A program made the translations under genes and the position numbers. Shown here piece after piece: positions 39,779 through 51,179 of a DNA stretch of 64,000 nucleotides (positions are counted from its first letter, which is position 1; each line of letters starts with the position of its first letter). The notes below the pieces were generated by a model. That model worked only from the letters and a program-made list of their open reading frames with translations, searched no databases and was not told the origin of the DNA. This stretch comes from Zoroaster sp. YZ-2022 (lineage: Eukaryota > Echinodermata > Asteroidea > Forcipulatida > Zoroasteridae): assembly GCA_029582265.1 (NCBI GenBank), contig CM055827.1, positions 6,872,452-6,936,451 on the forward strand. Direction: 5' to 3'.

Positions 39779-42245
39779 ATTATTATTTCGTATGTCAACC
39801 ACAGCCATTTAGAACTGACAATCATATAGATATGACACCAGTTGTGGGTTGTCAATATCAGTCAAAGGGCATGGGGGTCCAGTTTCGGCACAATAATTCA
39901 GAACATGCTCAGCAGTCTGAGTTTGACCACATGGACACAAGTCAGAGTCTTTTATACCCCATACTTTCATGCTTGCTGCAAAGCGGCCAGCGCCTGATCG
40001 TAGGCGGTTCAGCTGAACCCAGGGCTTCCTGGGAAGGTTGCCGCCAGGAGGGTGAGAGGACCAAGCTTTGAGATATGGTTTGAGCCTCTCAGGGACAGCT
40101 GGTTCAGCAACACCAGCAACCTCAAGGTTCTCAGCATACGGGCGTAGTGGCCTCCTTGAGGACAGTCTGCGCGGGGCCTCTTTTTCAAAGAGGAATTCAT
40201 GCAGGAGGTGGTTCGGCCGAGCAGCTTTATTTACGGTACAGATGTCTACATATGTTATCCCGACGGGCCTGTGGAGGTTGAATCCCCGATAGGAAGGGCA
40301 AGTGGATCAGAGGAGTACTTCGGATGCAGCCAGAGACAAGTCTCATTGCATCATTAAGAAGTACATCCAGTCCACGGGTATGGACGCTTTGTGTCCAGGC
40401 CGGAGCACAGTACTCTGCTGCTGAGAGTGCAAGAGCCATGACTGAGGTTTTAAGGGTGGAGAAGGATGCACCCCAGTTTGTACTGGCCAGGCGTCTTACT
40501 AAAGCCACTCTGGCAGAGACCTTGCTCTTGAGTTTTGTCAAATGGCTTTTGAATGTGAGGCTGCGGTCCAACCTGACACCAAGGTATGTGGGTTGAGGAT
40601 CAAATTGGAGGTAATCACCAGAGTCCAGCTTCACCTTGAGTTGGTAGTTTGCCATGCGGTTTCTCAGGTGGAATATGGATGAGACCGTCTTAGCAGTGGA
40701 CAGTTTCAGCCTCCAGGGACCTTATTCACGAAGCATCCGCTATTACCGGGTCCGTAACATCCTTTGCGGATGGCCTAACGGATACATTAGAATTGCGCTA
40801 CGCCGTATTCACGAAAGGTTCCGTTAGGTATCGGTAAACTTGCGGAGCTCCGCTAATAATGGGGGTGTCGTTCAACGAGCTTTGAAGGGCAGTTGCGACC
40901 CGGGTAACAATTCGAGAAGTTGACGGCTGACTAATTCCACTTAAATCTCCACTTGTTAATTGGAAAGAACCTTCGGCGAAAAATCAGAGGGCTGTTATGA
41001 TCTGCAGCGTGGCGGGTATTGCATGTGACCTCCTTGTTGGATGTACAACTTGATCACGGATCAAATCTATCACCTCCAACAGTACATGCCTTGGCATTCG
41101 ATACCTCTTTATCAGTTCCACATCGTCATAAATGTCCAGTGGCTGTAACCTATCCCGAAATACTCGCTGGCGGCGAAGAGCACGCCTGTTTTCCTCCTCC
41201 AGCAGAACCACAAACACTGCCGCTATTTCATTTTAGCACTATGCGGAGACCCGTAAGCATTTACGGGAACGCTGGAGTTCCCGCAAAACAATTGCTCTTT
41301 TACGGACGTGTTATGCGGATGCGCTATTATGCGGTTACTTCGTGAATATGGCGCAAACCATAACGGAGGCTTAACGGATCCGTTAAAGCTTGCGGATGCT
41401 TCGTGAATAAGGTCCCAATTCTTCAGATATTGGTAGATGATGCTCATGTCTGTGGAAAGCTTTTCTTCCACTTCCTCAACAGTTGGAGCAGACACTGTGA
41501 GGGCAACGTCATCGGCATACATGTATCGTTTGGCCGAGGTAGCAGGAAAATCAGATGTATAGATGTTATACAGTGTTGGTGCTAGGACAGAGCCTTGAGC
41601 GACACAATTTTTCAGCCTGTGTGGTCGGCTTCTCTGTCCATCGCTGGTGTAGAGGACAAAGGATCTGGTGTACAGAAGTTCCATGATGAAGTCAGTGAGA
41701 TGACTACAGCTGAGCAGTCTCTGGAGCTTCAAATGAAGGCCTTGGTGCCACACAATATCATATGCAGCAGTTAGGTCCAAGAAGACTGCACCTGTCACAT
41801 GCTTGCTGTCAAAGGCTTCTTCAATAGACTGGGTGAGACGAACAATTTGATCAACAGCGGAACGTCCTTGTCGAAAGCCAGCTTGATCGTGAGGAAGCAG
41901 TGGATCGACAATGGGGTTAATTCTTGTCAGAATGAGACGCTCCATGAGTTTGTATGTTGTGCACAAGAGGGATATGGGGCGATAGCTTTTAGGGGACGTG
42001 TCCGATTTCCCAGGCTTCAGAAGAGCAATCACTGAAGTACGTCTCCAGGTCTTCGGTATGTGTGTTGAGTTGTAACACATGTTGTAAAACATGGACAACC
42101 AGGAGACCATGTTGTCTCCACAATGCAGGATGAATTCATTGTGGATGCCGTCTGGTCCCGGAGCCTTGCCTTGCTTCAGGAGCTTGATGGCTGCACGTAA
42201 TTCTTCAATTGTGAAGTTTGTGTACACAAACTTAGTTTGTGTACA
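39779..42245 (-). pseudogene. Non-LTR retrotransposon reverse transcriptase, 5'-truncated, with a nested DNA element
   Basis: Minus-strand frame of 350 residues (42,275-41,223) with KLLKQGKAPGPDGIHNEFIL, PKSYRPISLLCTTYKLMERL, DQAGFRQGRSAVDQIVRL, AVFLDLTAAYDIVWHQGL, CVAQGSVLAPTLYNIYTSDF and an intact YMYADDVAL box. The frame is broken at 41,416, resumes at 40,715 and continues to about 39,815 with ANYQLKVKLDSGDYLQFDPQ and a C-terminal CPCGQTQTAEHVLNYC zinc-knuckle-like motif. The 3' end is an (AAT)n tract on the minus strand. It belongs to the Jockey/RTE-X-like side of LINEs; the exact clade is unsure. The 5' part (endonuclease) is absent. Frameshifts show it is dead. Confidence 0.88.
40716..41416 (-). 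mobile_element. Harbinger-type element nested in the LINE, with HARBI1-like transposase fragment
   Basis: A near-perfect 25-bp inverted repeat, beginning GGGACCTTATTCACGAAGCA and ending with its complement, bounds 701 bp. Inside, the minus strand (41,217-40,865) encodes LLEEENRRALRRQRVFRDRL, YDDVELIKRYRMPRHVLLEV and IPATLQIITAL, then, after a TGA, FFAEGSFQLTSGDLSGISQP and STSRIVTRVATAL. This is the N-terminal half of a HARBI1/PIF transposase; the catalytic half is missing. Removing it restores LKNW/RLKLSTAK continuity of the LINE protein. Confidence 0.88.
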
Positions 42246-42790
42246 CAATACTCTATTATAACATATTGCAGACAATTTATTTTCCTAAGATTTTAGTGCA
42301 TACAGGGGCACACTGCCAGATTAGGGGGCACACAGAAAACGTATGGTAAATTTACATGCAAGTTGAAAGAAAGGGGTGGGCACATGTCCCCATTTGCGCC
42401 CTTGCATCTGCAAATGTTTCCAGTCCTGAAAGATAATTGAAAAAAGTAAACCATCTCAAGCCATCTGTAAATTTTGTGTGTACTTAAAGATACATATTTT
42501 TTGTTTTCATCTGTACATTGCTCTGTTCCTGTGAAAAGACTTTATTTCAAATAAGTTTTTTCACAAAATAATTGACTGGGGCTTGGATAAAGAGTAATTA
42601 AATGAATAAAGGAATTAATAACACTGCATGTTAAATGCGAACCTTGAATTTGATGAACAATGTCACTTTGAGATGGTTTTTACAAGGCGTTGGTTTATTA
42701 TTTGTTGAAAACTCTCATTTCAGAGTGATGTCCCTCCATTTCACAAAGAAAAACAGTGTACTGATGGTAATCTTTGTTTGTGTGTGCCAC

Positions 42791-43036
42791 CACACGCTAG
42801 GCCCACCACGCGCTAGGCCCACCACGCGCTAGGCCCACCACGCGCTAGGCCCACCACGCGCTAGGCCCACCACGCGCTAGGCCCACCACGCGCTAGGCCC
42901 ACCACGCGCTAGGCCCACCACGCGCTAGGCCCACCACGCGCTAGGCCCACCACGCGCTAGGCCCACCACGCGCTAGGCCCACCACGCGCTAGGCCCACCA
43001 CGCGCTAGGCCCACCACGCGCTAGGCCCACCACCCG
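42791..43036. repeat. 16-bp minisatellite, about 15 near-identical copies
   Basis: Unit ccacgcgctaggccca repeated head to tail, GC- and CpG-rich in an AT-rich setting. The homologous place in unit A (34,178-34,200, gccgccacctgccctggatc) has only one related motif, so the array expanded here. Confidence 0.97.
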
Positions 43037-43539
43037 CTATGGATCCACTCTTACAAGTATATCAACCTGAACAATGCGTTAAGGAAAGACATATTTGTCT
43101 CTTTATGCACATATTCCAGAAACTCGTTTTGAAAGGAATTTGTGCAGGATTTAATTCAACTACAAATGCATTTTTGATATTCAAAAATAAATGTGAACAA
43201 TTTACACTTTTGTCTATCTATTGTTATAAATGCAGCAAGAATTATGCTTTTCCATCCAGACTATTTTCACAATTTCTCTTCCAAAATATATCATCACAAC
43301 TCTTTTCTCGTGTATTAGAAAAACTCGTTTGTGTTTTGCTTTTGACATTATCACTTTGTGGTTTAAATAGTGATCTATTTTAGCACATTCATCTAATATC
43401 AACCAATGCTATTGTCTGCTGATGGGGAATTCCCATTTAAATTTTATTTTATTTTAAATTTACACCAATGTCAAATAATAGATCCATTAGTTTGATGAGA
43501 AACTTTAGAAGGCTATTTTAAAATTACTCAGATCTAATT

Positions 43540-45300
43540 ATACATGTAATTATATTGAAGGTAAGCTTTTCATCCACCCTGGATCCATCCTGCAACTATA
43601 TTCATCTGTAAATGTATTTAAAGAAAACAATATTTTTCTCTTAACTAGTTCAGTTTTCAAAATGCTTTTTTGGAATGAATCTACACCAGAGCTAAAATTA
43701 AGAACAATTACAATTACAGCGGCAGACAAATTCTCAGTTACAATTACGGTCAGAGATAAACATTTAATTTACATGTACTTTTGTCAATTACAATTTAAAA
43801 AAAAAAAGGTTCCAAAGGTTAGGACATTTTTATCATTTAGCAATTCGGACATAAAGTAAGCTCCATGTACAATTAAAGCATTGTTCACATATTTATACCT
43901 GACACAATGCTGCCTTCAAGAATGTTAGTCCAGTCAATATTCATGCACATGATCACATTCAATCTTGTAAAGATGCACTTAACATCTAAGGAACATACTT
44001 ATGTAATAAAATTTACTTGTAATTGTAACAGTAAACAAAATTATCAATTACATTTTCAATAACAACCTTTGAGAAAAAATTAATTACATTACAATTACAG
44101 TGAGTATACTATTTAGATAATTTTAATTACAATTACAATTAGATAATTACCAATTGTAATTCACCCCAAACGTTATCCACAGTAGGAATAAGAATAATAC
44201 TCATCTTAGTTTAGGTATAATTTTCCATTGATTTCAGCATAATGAAGCAAGAATGATGCTTTTCCAACCAGACTATATTCACAACTTCTCTTAATATCAT
44301 AACAGCTCTTTTCTGGTTTTGCTTTTTACATTTTCACAGTTAATTTGATTGAAAAGGAACAATAACCAACATGATGTGGAGTGTAAATACAATTCATAAA
44401 TGCCCAAGACAGTTCTGATTGGACAAAACGTAATCACGCGGGGTGTATTTACAGATGGTAAAGACATTAATCAATATTTGCGCTTCTTACATCATAATCT
44501 GAATACATACAGATTAAAGAAAAATATTACATGTGAATTTATTGACCTGTAATTTTTTTCAAAAAAGAATGGAAGTGAATTACTTTCAAATAAGTAATTT
44601 CAAAAACTAATAATAATAATAATAATAAAGTGCATTTATAAAGCGCTAAAACAATGTTTCTAAGCGCTGTACATAATTAGCATTTAGGTTAAAGCAATTT
44701 AAACAACAAAAAACAAAAAATTCAATTCAACTAACTGACTAGGCATGGATAATTAAGTGAACAAATGAATTCGAGACACATCTTGATAAATTCATTAGTC
44801 AAATAATGGCACTTAAGTTCTGTATAATAATATACTTTGGTCACTTTCTTTGTGAAATATCTTATTTCAAGAATGTGCTCTTGTATTAATAACAAATGTC
44901 TTAAGCCTTTCCCATGACGGTGTTTTTCTCTTGAAGTGACAATTCAAATTTAATATCAAGGATGATATTTCCAAGATAATTATTACATAAATGTTCAAGA
45001 TGTATTGCCAATGCTTTGGGGCTATTTTAACTGCAATTTTTGGACATTTTTCGTTTTCATCGGAACATTACATATTAAAAAAAAATAGGTATGGTTTTAC
45101 AGTAAATATGTACCGATATGAATTAAAATTGGGTCCCATGTTGCCACTAGCTGTTTTACCGTTTAACCAACCTTCTGACAACTATTTTGTGAATTAATAA
45201 AAAAAATAAAAAATAAAAATTAAATAATAAAAAACTAAAAAAACACGGGCAATACAATCTTTAAAAAAATTCTTGAACCCTTTTGAATTTTCAAATTTGA
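43540..45300. repeat. Local segmental duplication, unit C, with intergenic sequence
   Basis: Blocks such as ccaccctggatccatcctgc, gcaagaatgatgcttttcca, ggcatggataattaagtgaa and atgctttggggctattttaa match units A and B. An (AAT)n run with aaagcgctaaaac at 44,610-44,690 marks another SINE-type tail. A run of fused attaca / aattac motifs spans 43,690-44,160. No gene was seen. Confidence 0.65.
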
Positions 45301-45334
45301 TATGAAGAATGATATTTTCAAAAAAACCTTTTCA

Positions 45335-45875
45335 TTAATTTTAGCTGATAGTTTGAGCCGAAGATCTTGACTGTAGGACCGTCACGGAGAATGACCTGGT
45401 CATCCTCGTTTACTGCTATATCAGTGGGATTTTGTAGATGGTCAAGAAACCAAGATTGACCAGTAGTGTTCAAAACTTCACTACTCGGACTTAATTTAGT
45501 GAGTTTTTGTTTGCTTGCTTTGTTCACTACAACCATATCACCTGTGGAAAACGATGCGATGAGTGTTCCAGTGACCTGCCCCTCTCATTAATCCCAAATT
45601 TTCTTTTGCCAGAAGTGTCCCAAATTCAACTGCGTTCTGGCTCTCATTGAAGCTAATAAATGACAGGTCATAGATCAAATCTTCGATGTGTCTGTCATCC
45701 ACATCGATGTAGTCATGGAGAAGCTCTTGTCTGATCTTCAAGATTACAAGGTGATTTGCATCAGTTTTGCAGATTGTACCATATTCACTGTTTTCTCTGC
45801 AAAAATGAAATTTGAAAGTGTTTTACCTTTTCTTTTGTACATCGCCAGGGCCTCTTGCATCATTCATTTACACCC
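45335..45875 (-). pseudogene. TRIM copy 2, decayed fragment
   Basis: Coding similarity to the intact copy covers only the end of the coiled coil and the start of the propeller: KIRQELLHDYIDVDDRHIED, then, in another frame, MVVVNKASKQKLTKLSPSSE and DHLQNPTDIAVNEDDQVILR. The frame breaks near 45,590 and the rest of the propeller is absent. It ends directly beside copy 3. Confidence 0.88.
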
Positions 45876-45897
45876 TATGATAAATGTATATGGCTTT

Positions 45898-47336
45898 TTA
45901 GCCAGTCACTGCTATCTTACCGTGAGGGGTATATGTAATGTCACAGGGGTCTTTCACATCTTGGAAAAGGTTTTCAGTGTAGTTTCTTTCACCACCAGCT
46001 TTGTAATGGGAGATACAATGTTCGGAAAACAGATGTGGGGATCTGTTACGCAGCACGACATATATATCACCCATTTTGTCACAACACACCCCATAAGGAA
46101 AATAATTATTTATATATGTACCGACAATCCTGCATAATTCTTCTTTCTTCTCACAATAAAGAGTAATTGCCTTCAGGTTTTGCTTCTCTGTGTTGGTGTA
46201 ATGGTTGCTGATGGTCATGTATACATCAATCCCTGGAGCAGCCAGTGTTTTGATGAGTGATCCATCGGAGTTGTGTAGAGATATCTCTCCCTTGTCCTTA
46301 TAACCCACTGCTATCATATTGTTGTCATCCACTGCAAGGCATGTTGGTTTGCTGTCAGACTCTTTACCTGGTGTGAACAGATTGAGGATTTGATAGTTTT
46401 GGCTGAATATCTTGATTGTAGGACCGTCAAGGATAATGAGCTGGTCATCCTTGTTTACTGCTATAGCAGTGGGATTTTGTAGATTGTCAAGACACCAAGA
46501 TTGACCAGCAGTGTTCAAAATTTCACCGTTCGGGCTTAGTTTAGTGAGTTTTTGTTTGCTTGATTTGTTCACTAGAACCATATCACCTGTGGAAAAGGAT
46601 GCGATGAGTGTTCCAGTGACCCACGCCTCTCTCATTAATTCCCACTTTTCTTTTGGCAGAAGTGTCCCAAGTTCAGCCTCGTTCTGACTCTCCTTGAAGC
46701 CAATGAATGACAGGTCATAGGTCAAATTTTCAGTTTGTCCCTTATCCACATCGATGTAGTCATGGAGAAGCTCTTGTCTGATCTTCAAGATTTCAAGGCG
46801 ATCTTCATAATTTTTTGCAGATTGTACCATTTTCACTGTTTTCTCTGCAAAAATGAAATTTGCAAGTGTTTTACCTTTTCTTTTGTAAATCGCCAGGGCC
46901 TCTTGCACCATGGCTTTTTCCCTTTGTTTGATGTTGGTTATTTCTACCTCTGCTGTCCTGGCAATATTTTCTTGTGTTTCATGGAGCATGATGTCAAGTC
47001 TTTTTTGTAAATATTGCAACCTTGCGGAAACATTGGTGTCATATTTGTAGAGTTGTAAAACCCCTTCAATGACTTTTTGTTGGAATTTATCAATAGCCAT
47101 TTTAAGACTAACAAATGTGTGTTGTGGTTTTCTGTGGTTTGAAGTTGAACAGAGTCTGCAAATCAGTTGCTCACATGTGATACAGTACAGGCACAGTTCT
47201 TGACCGTGATGAAGGTCACACTTAAAGATGTTCATCTTGGATTCTTTTTTGGAGTTGGACTCTGTTAAAGTTTTAATTATGTGAGTCCTCAAAGCAGCCC
47301 AACGTTGATGTGACCTCTGACAATCCTGACAAAGAT
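45898..47336 (-). pseudogene. TRIM copy 3, RING-less (B-box 2, coiled coil, propeller)
   Basis: Open without stops from 47,336 to TAA at 45,898. It begins inside B-box 1 (HYLCQDCQRSHQRWAALRTH) and continues with B-box 2 (FKCDLHHGQELCLYCITCEQ), the helical region and a propeller ending early at GKIAVTG. The RING and most of B-box 1 (about 130 residues in copy 1) are missing because similarity stops at 47,336, where unrelated sequence starts. The first in-frame ATG is at 47,235, which would give about 445 residues. It could be a pseudogene, or a truncated gene using that ATG or an exon farther upstream. A 30-residue region differs from copy 1 around TEKQNLKAITLYCEKKEELC. Confidence 0.8.
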
Positions 47337-48270
47337 AATGGTGTGCCAGGTATCCGGGTATCCGGATACCCGACCGAAACTGTCATTACCCGGTTCCATT
47401 TTTCGGTTCCGGGTACCCGTAAACGACTTTTTAAAATTGGGACTTACCATTTCAGTGGTGTGAACAGAAATCTTTTACTATTGAACAATGTAATTTTTAC
47501 ACTTTAAGGAGCAATTTTATTCAAGAGATTAACACTCTGATAACGCCTTTGTAGTATTTTACGGACATTTTCCATACACCTTTGTCCAACTGTTTGTGAT
47601 ACATTAAAAATACACTTTCGTAGAGAATGTCCTATTACATTGTATACGACAACCCCATAGAGTGGGTTTTGTACAGAAAAAGTTAAGCAAGTTAATCACT
47701 ACCTTCACCCAAGGTTTGTTTATGCTACAGAGAATGCAGCGTGAGGTCAGTGTAATACAATGCATGCGGTTTTTGTGTGTGTGTGTGTGGGTTTTGTATG
47801 GGGTGTGTGTATGTGGGTTTTGTATACTAGTGTGTAGTGCAAGGGGTTACAGAGTCATCGTCGTTAACATTTTAATTTAAAGAACATAAAATAGTTATAG
47901 CCTAATTAGAACGTTGCTACGACTGTTACACGATGTATACAGAAACAATTTGATTATTCATGAAACAATCGACTACCGTGTGAATTAAGCGTGCCATTGC
48001 TGCATGCTACGCGATATGCATGTGCCACTCACTTAAAACGACACCAATTGTAATCCAGACTACCAGATTATAATCTGTGCTTGTTAATAGCAAGATGAAA
48101 TTGATCTTTTTGAGACGTTATCTACTGACACATATTTGGAGAATACATGTTGCGATGAATACATAGGGAAGAAAACAGTGAATCCATGCCCGCGTGTTAT
48201 TTTGTTCGTGGTACATGTATTAAGACAGTAAACTACCCGTAATTTATATTCAATAACACCCTAACAAATT
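47337..48270. other. Unassigned sequence replacing the TRIM copy 3 N-terminus
   Basis: Starts with a palindrome-rich stretch (cgggtatccggatacccg, 47,355-47,372, and ccgggtacccg near 47,410), which looks like the end of a DNA transposon; the other end is not seen and may lie in the gap. A GT-rich tract is at 47,775-47,825. No coding sequence was found. Confidence 0.5.
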
Positions 48271-48770
48271 NNNNNNNNNNNNNNNNNNNNNNNNNNNNNN
48301 NNNNNNNNNNNNNNNNNNNNNNNNNNNNNNNNNNNNNNNNNNNNNNNNNNNNNNNNNNNNNNNNNNNNNNNNNNNNNNNNNNNNNNNNNNNNNNNNNNNN
48401 NNNNNNNNNNNNNNNNNNNNNNNNNNNNNNNNNNNNNNNNNNNNNNNNNNNNNNNNNNNNNNNNNNNNNNNNNNNNNNNNNNNNNNNNNNNNNNNNNNNN
48501 NNNNNNNNNNNNNNNNNNNNNNNNNNNNNNNNNNNNNNNNNNNNNNNNNNNNNNNNNNNNNNNNNNNNNNNNNNNNNNNNNNNNNNNNNNNNNNNNNNNN
48601 NNNNNNNNNNNNNNNNNNNNNNNNNNNNNNNNNNNNNNNNNNNNNNNNNNNNNNNNNNNNNNNNNNNNNNNNNNNNNNNNNNNNNNNNNNNNNNNNNNNN
48701 NNNNNNNNNNNNNNNNNNNNNNNNNNNNNNNNNNNNNNNNNNNNNNNNNNNNNNNNNNNNNNNNNNNNNN
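48271..48770. other. Assembly gap (500 N)
   Basis: Exactly 500 unknown bases, probably a standard-length placeholder. An apparent open frame across it is an artefact. Confidence 1.
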
Positions 48771-49590
48771 CCATCTTTTAATTTCTCTGCATCTTATTAC
48801 TATTTATTATTACTATCCATCTATTATTATTGCTATAAATAACCCCTTATAAGATTATTGTATGTTTACTTATATCCATAATGTATATTTTGATAAGTGT
48901 GGAAAATATTAAAGAACTGAACTGAAAAGTATTTCGCAGTTTCAAAGCTGAAAATACTGTAGTCAGTACACGTTATAATGAATATATACATAATAATTGG
49001 ACTTCTTGTTTCCTTAATAATATTGGTACAATGAAGTAATTAAACGATGTTTCCAAATTCCTGAAGCTGCAAATGAATCAGAATCTTTCGGTTTAAATGT
49101 ACAATCGTTTTATGGTAAGAGAGCTAAACTTGATTGTATTCCCTGAATAACAAAATAAGTCGCTGTTCTTCATAAAGATTTTAACTAATGAGTACTTAAC
49201 TGACAAAACTTTATATTAAACAATTTATTGTGATTCATCACTCTCAATTCTCAATTCTTGAAAATCAATAGCGATTCGGGAAAACAGTTTAATAGTGGTT
49301 TGCCAAGTATATGAATTAGCGTAAACTTGATTGTATAATTAAAGACGTTAAATGCTTTTTAAGATCAGAGGCATAGACAAAATACAAACGTAAAACAAAT
49401 CCATCTATAGGGAATAATTAATACAAAGGATCATGGGGAGGGATCAAATAGGCGGGAAAAGAACGGACAATCAAAAATACAGTTATAATATTATAATGAC
49501 CAATTGAAGCAAGGGGACTAGTACATTACTATTATAAAAAAGAAAAAATGTTCATTCATTTCACATTTTTTTAATTTTAAATATTACAGC
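48771..49590. other. Non-coding stretch beside the gap
   Basis: AT-rich, with a short (atta)n-type tract at its start and no recognisable gene. It is presumably an intron of the Ig-domain gene on the minus strand. Confidence 0.45.
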
Positions 49591-49599
49591 ATAACTCAC

Positions 49600-49986
49600 C
49601 ATTGACCGTAATAAGAGTAGAAGCAAAATTATCTTGGACTGTAAGGGTACTTTTTCGAAACTGAACATAGCACCAATATCTGCCTTCGTCACGAGGAAAA
49701 TTCATCGAGGAAACTGCCAGAACACTCTCACTATTTACCGAGGATATAGACATGGAGTACTTAGAACCTTTGCTGTTGTATGACGGAGACTTATGTCCTT
49801 CGGAATACAACGCTATGAGTGAGGCAGAACTGTATCCGCCGACTTTGCTACCTTTCTCCCAGGCTACACCACTAAATTTGTACGAACTATCACTGACCGT
49901 AAACCTACACGTAATATCTATCGTTCTCCCTTGGTCAACAGACGCTGTTGGCAGCATTGTTACGGTAACAAGTTGTCCTTTAGAAA
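49600..49986 (-). CDS. V-type immunoglobulin domain exon, phase 1-1
   Basis: Acceptor ccctcgacag and donor gtgagt on the minus strand bound a 387-base exon encoding 128 residues. It starts SKGQLVTVTMLPTASVDQGR, continues ITCRF (first Cys), VAWEKG (core Trp) and ends MNFPRDEGRYWCYVQF, the D-x-G-x-Y-x-C signature with the second Cys, then the G strand ASTLITVNG. The exon begins after one base of a codon and ends after one base (phase 1-1), the hallmark of shuffled Ig exons. It must be one domain of a larger secreted or membrane Ig-superfamily protein. Signal peptide, other domains and any membrane segment were not found; they may lie in or beyond the gap. The gene is not identified. Confidence 0.85.
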
Positions 49987-50253
49987 CTGTCGAGGGAAAA
50001 AAGGAAAATCATAATTATTTGTATTGATGAAATTAATTTTCACTTACGAAGCATGTTATAACCAGCCATTAAACAGAGAGATATACGCATGTCACAGAAG
50101 AGAAATTATGTATCTTACTAACTCACCATCCCGAAAGCCAAAAAAGTGTTTAAATTGATTTTGTTTTTGGTGCCCTTGACACATGTCCATCTTACAAACG
50201 TTACATTTTGAAGATAATTTCCTAATCGTCCTAGGCAGGAGGCATCGTTTCTG

Positions 50254-50383
50254 TACTCTGCAAAAACTGTGGTGTTAAATAACACCAGTGGTGTCAACTT
50301 TATTTTTCCATGGTGTTTATATTGTGCGAGATGCTTAATATAAACACCAATGGTAGTTTTAACACCACAGTTTTTGTAGTGTA
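50254..50383. mobile_element. Small MITE, TIR around CTGCAAAAACTGTGGTGTTA
   Basis: Left ctgcaaaaactgtggtgtta and right taacaccacagtttttgtag pair over about 24 bases, with TA on both outer edges. It is 130 bp, non-coding and lies upstream of the Ig exon. A TA duplication would suit a Tc1/mariner-type element. Confidence 0.75.
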
Positions 50384-50624
50384 TTGGTAACACAGATGTG
50401 TTAACGATACTATTTATAATGTTTATATAGTTTTACTTGTCTGCTCTTTTTTAGACTTAGTTCAAGTTTACTTTAGGCCCGTTTTTGAATGTTGAACTAT
50501 TTCAATTTATGTAATTTCTCAAATTTTGTAATAATTACATAAATTGATAATTACATAAATTGAGCATTTGCCATTAAAAATTACAAAAATGCACAAATAA
50601 TTTCAGTTGAATTTTTTTTTTTAG

Positions 50625-50720
50625 TACAATACAATACAATACAATACAATGAAGGCATTTATATAGCGCTCTTACACAAACGGTATCACAGCGCTTTACA
50701 GTGAGATGCAAGTACAATTA
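50625..50720. repeat. (TACAA)n microsatellite and SINE-type tail
   Basis: About five copies of acaat followed by atttatatagcgctcttaca and cacagcgctttaca, the same 'tatatagcgc' tail type seen at the SINEs. Confidence 0.7.
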
Positions 50721-51179
50721 AAAATACACAGTGCCTAAAATAAATGAGTCTTGAGACATGTTTAAATTGACTCAATTAAGTAGCATGACTGATACTAGAT
50801 GGTTGTTCATTGCAATTGCTGGGTGCATCAGTATGGTAACCCTTGTTAGACGCAGTTAAATGTAGTTGGCTTTTGAAGATCCGGGAATCAGAATTTTAAC
50901 GGAGTCCACTGTGGTTAGAATTTGGTATGGTGTGATAAGCTCACAGAGATAGGATGGCGCAGAGTACAATAACAGGACTAGCCTATAAACTGTAAAAGGA
51001 AACACAATGTCACTATCTCCTTCTACACTATCCTTCTACACTAAATGTGTATTTGTGTTGGTGTTCGTAACTAACACTACATATACCGTGTCAGTATTAC
51101 CGCCCATTTTATCGTAGGTCGCGAGAACATGTAGGCTGGACTATTTCCCGATAAGCAATAATCTGCATGGTGAATGATA

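Larger units (their letters stand above)
38180..43400. repeat. Local segmental duplication, unit B (split by a LINE)
   Basis: Parts 38,180-39,770 and 42,250-43,400 align in order with unit A (31,750-34,500). The break at 39,770/42,250 corresponds to one continuous place in unit A (around 32,800-32,850), so the LINE arrived after the duplication. No TRIM coding sequence remains in this unit. Confidence 0.75.

Noticed and set aside
42791..43036. CRISPR-like array of direct repeats
   Set aside because: The 16-bp units are contiguous with no spacers, in a eukaryotic genome; this is a minisatellite.
34771..45197. Similar open frames at 34,771-34,998 and 44,991-45,197 as paralogous small genes
   Set aside because: They lie in duplicated non-coding flanks. 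The frames are not conserved between the copies, and indels shift them.
48250..48774. Long open frame across 48,250-48,774
   Set aside because: It consists of the 500 unknown bases of the assembly gap.
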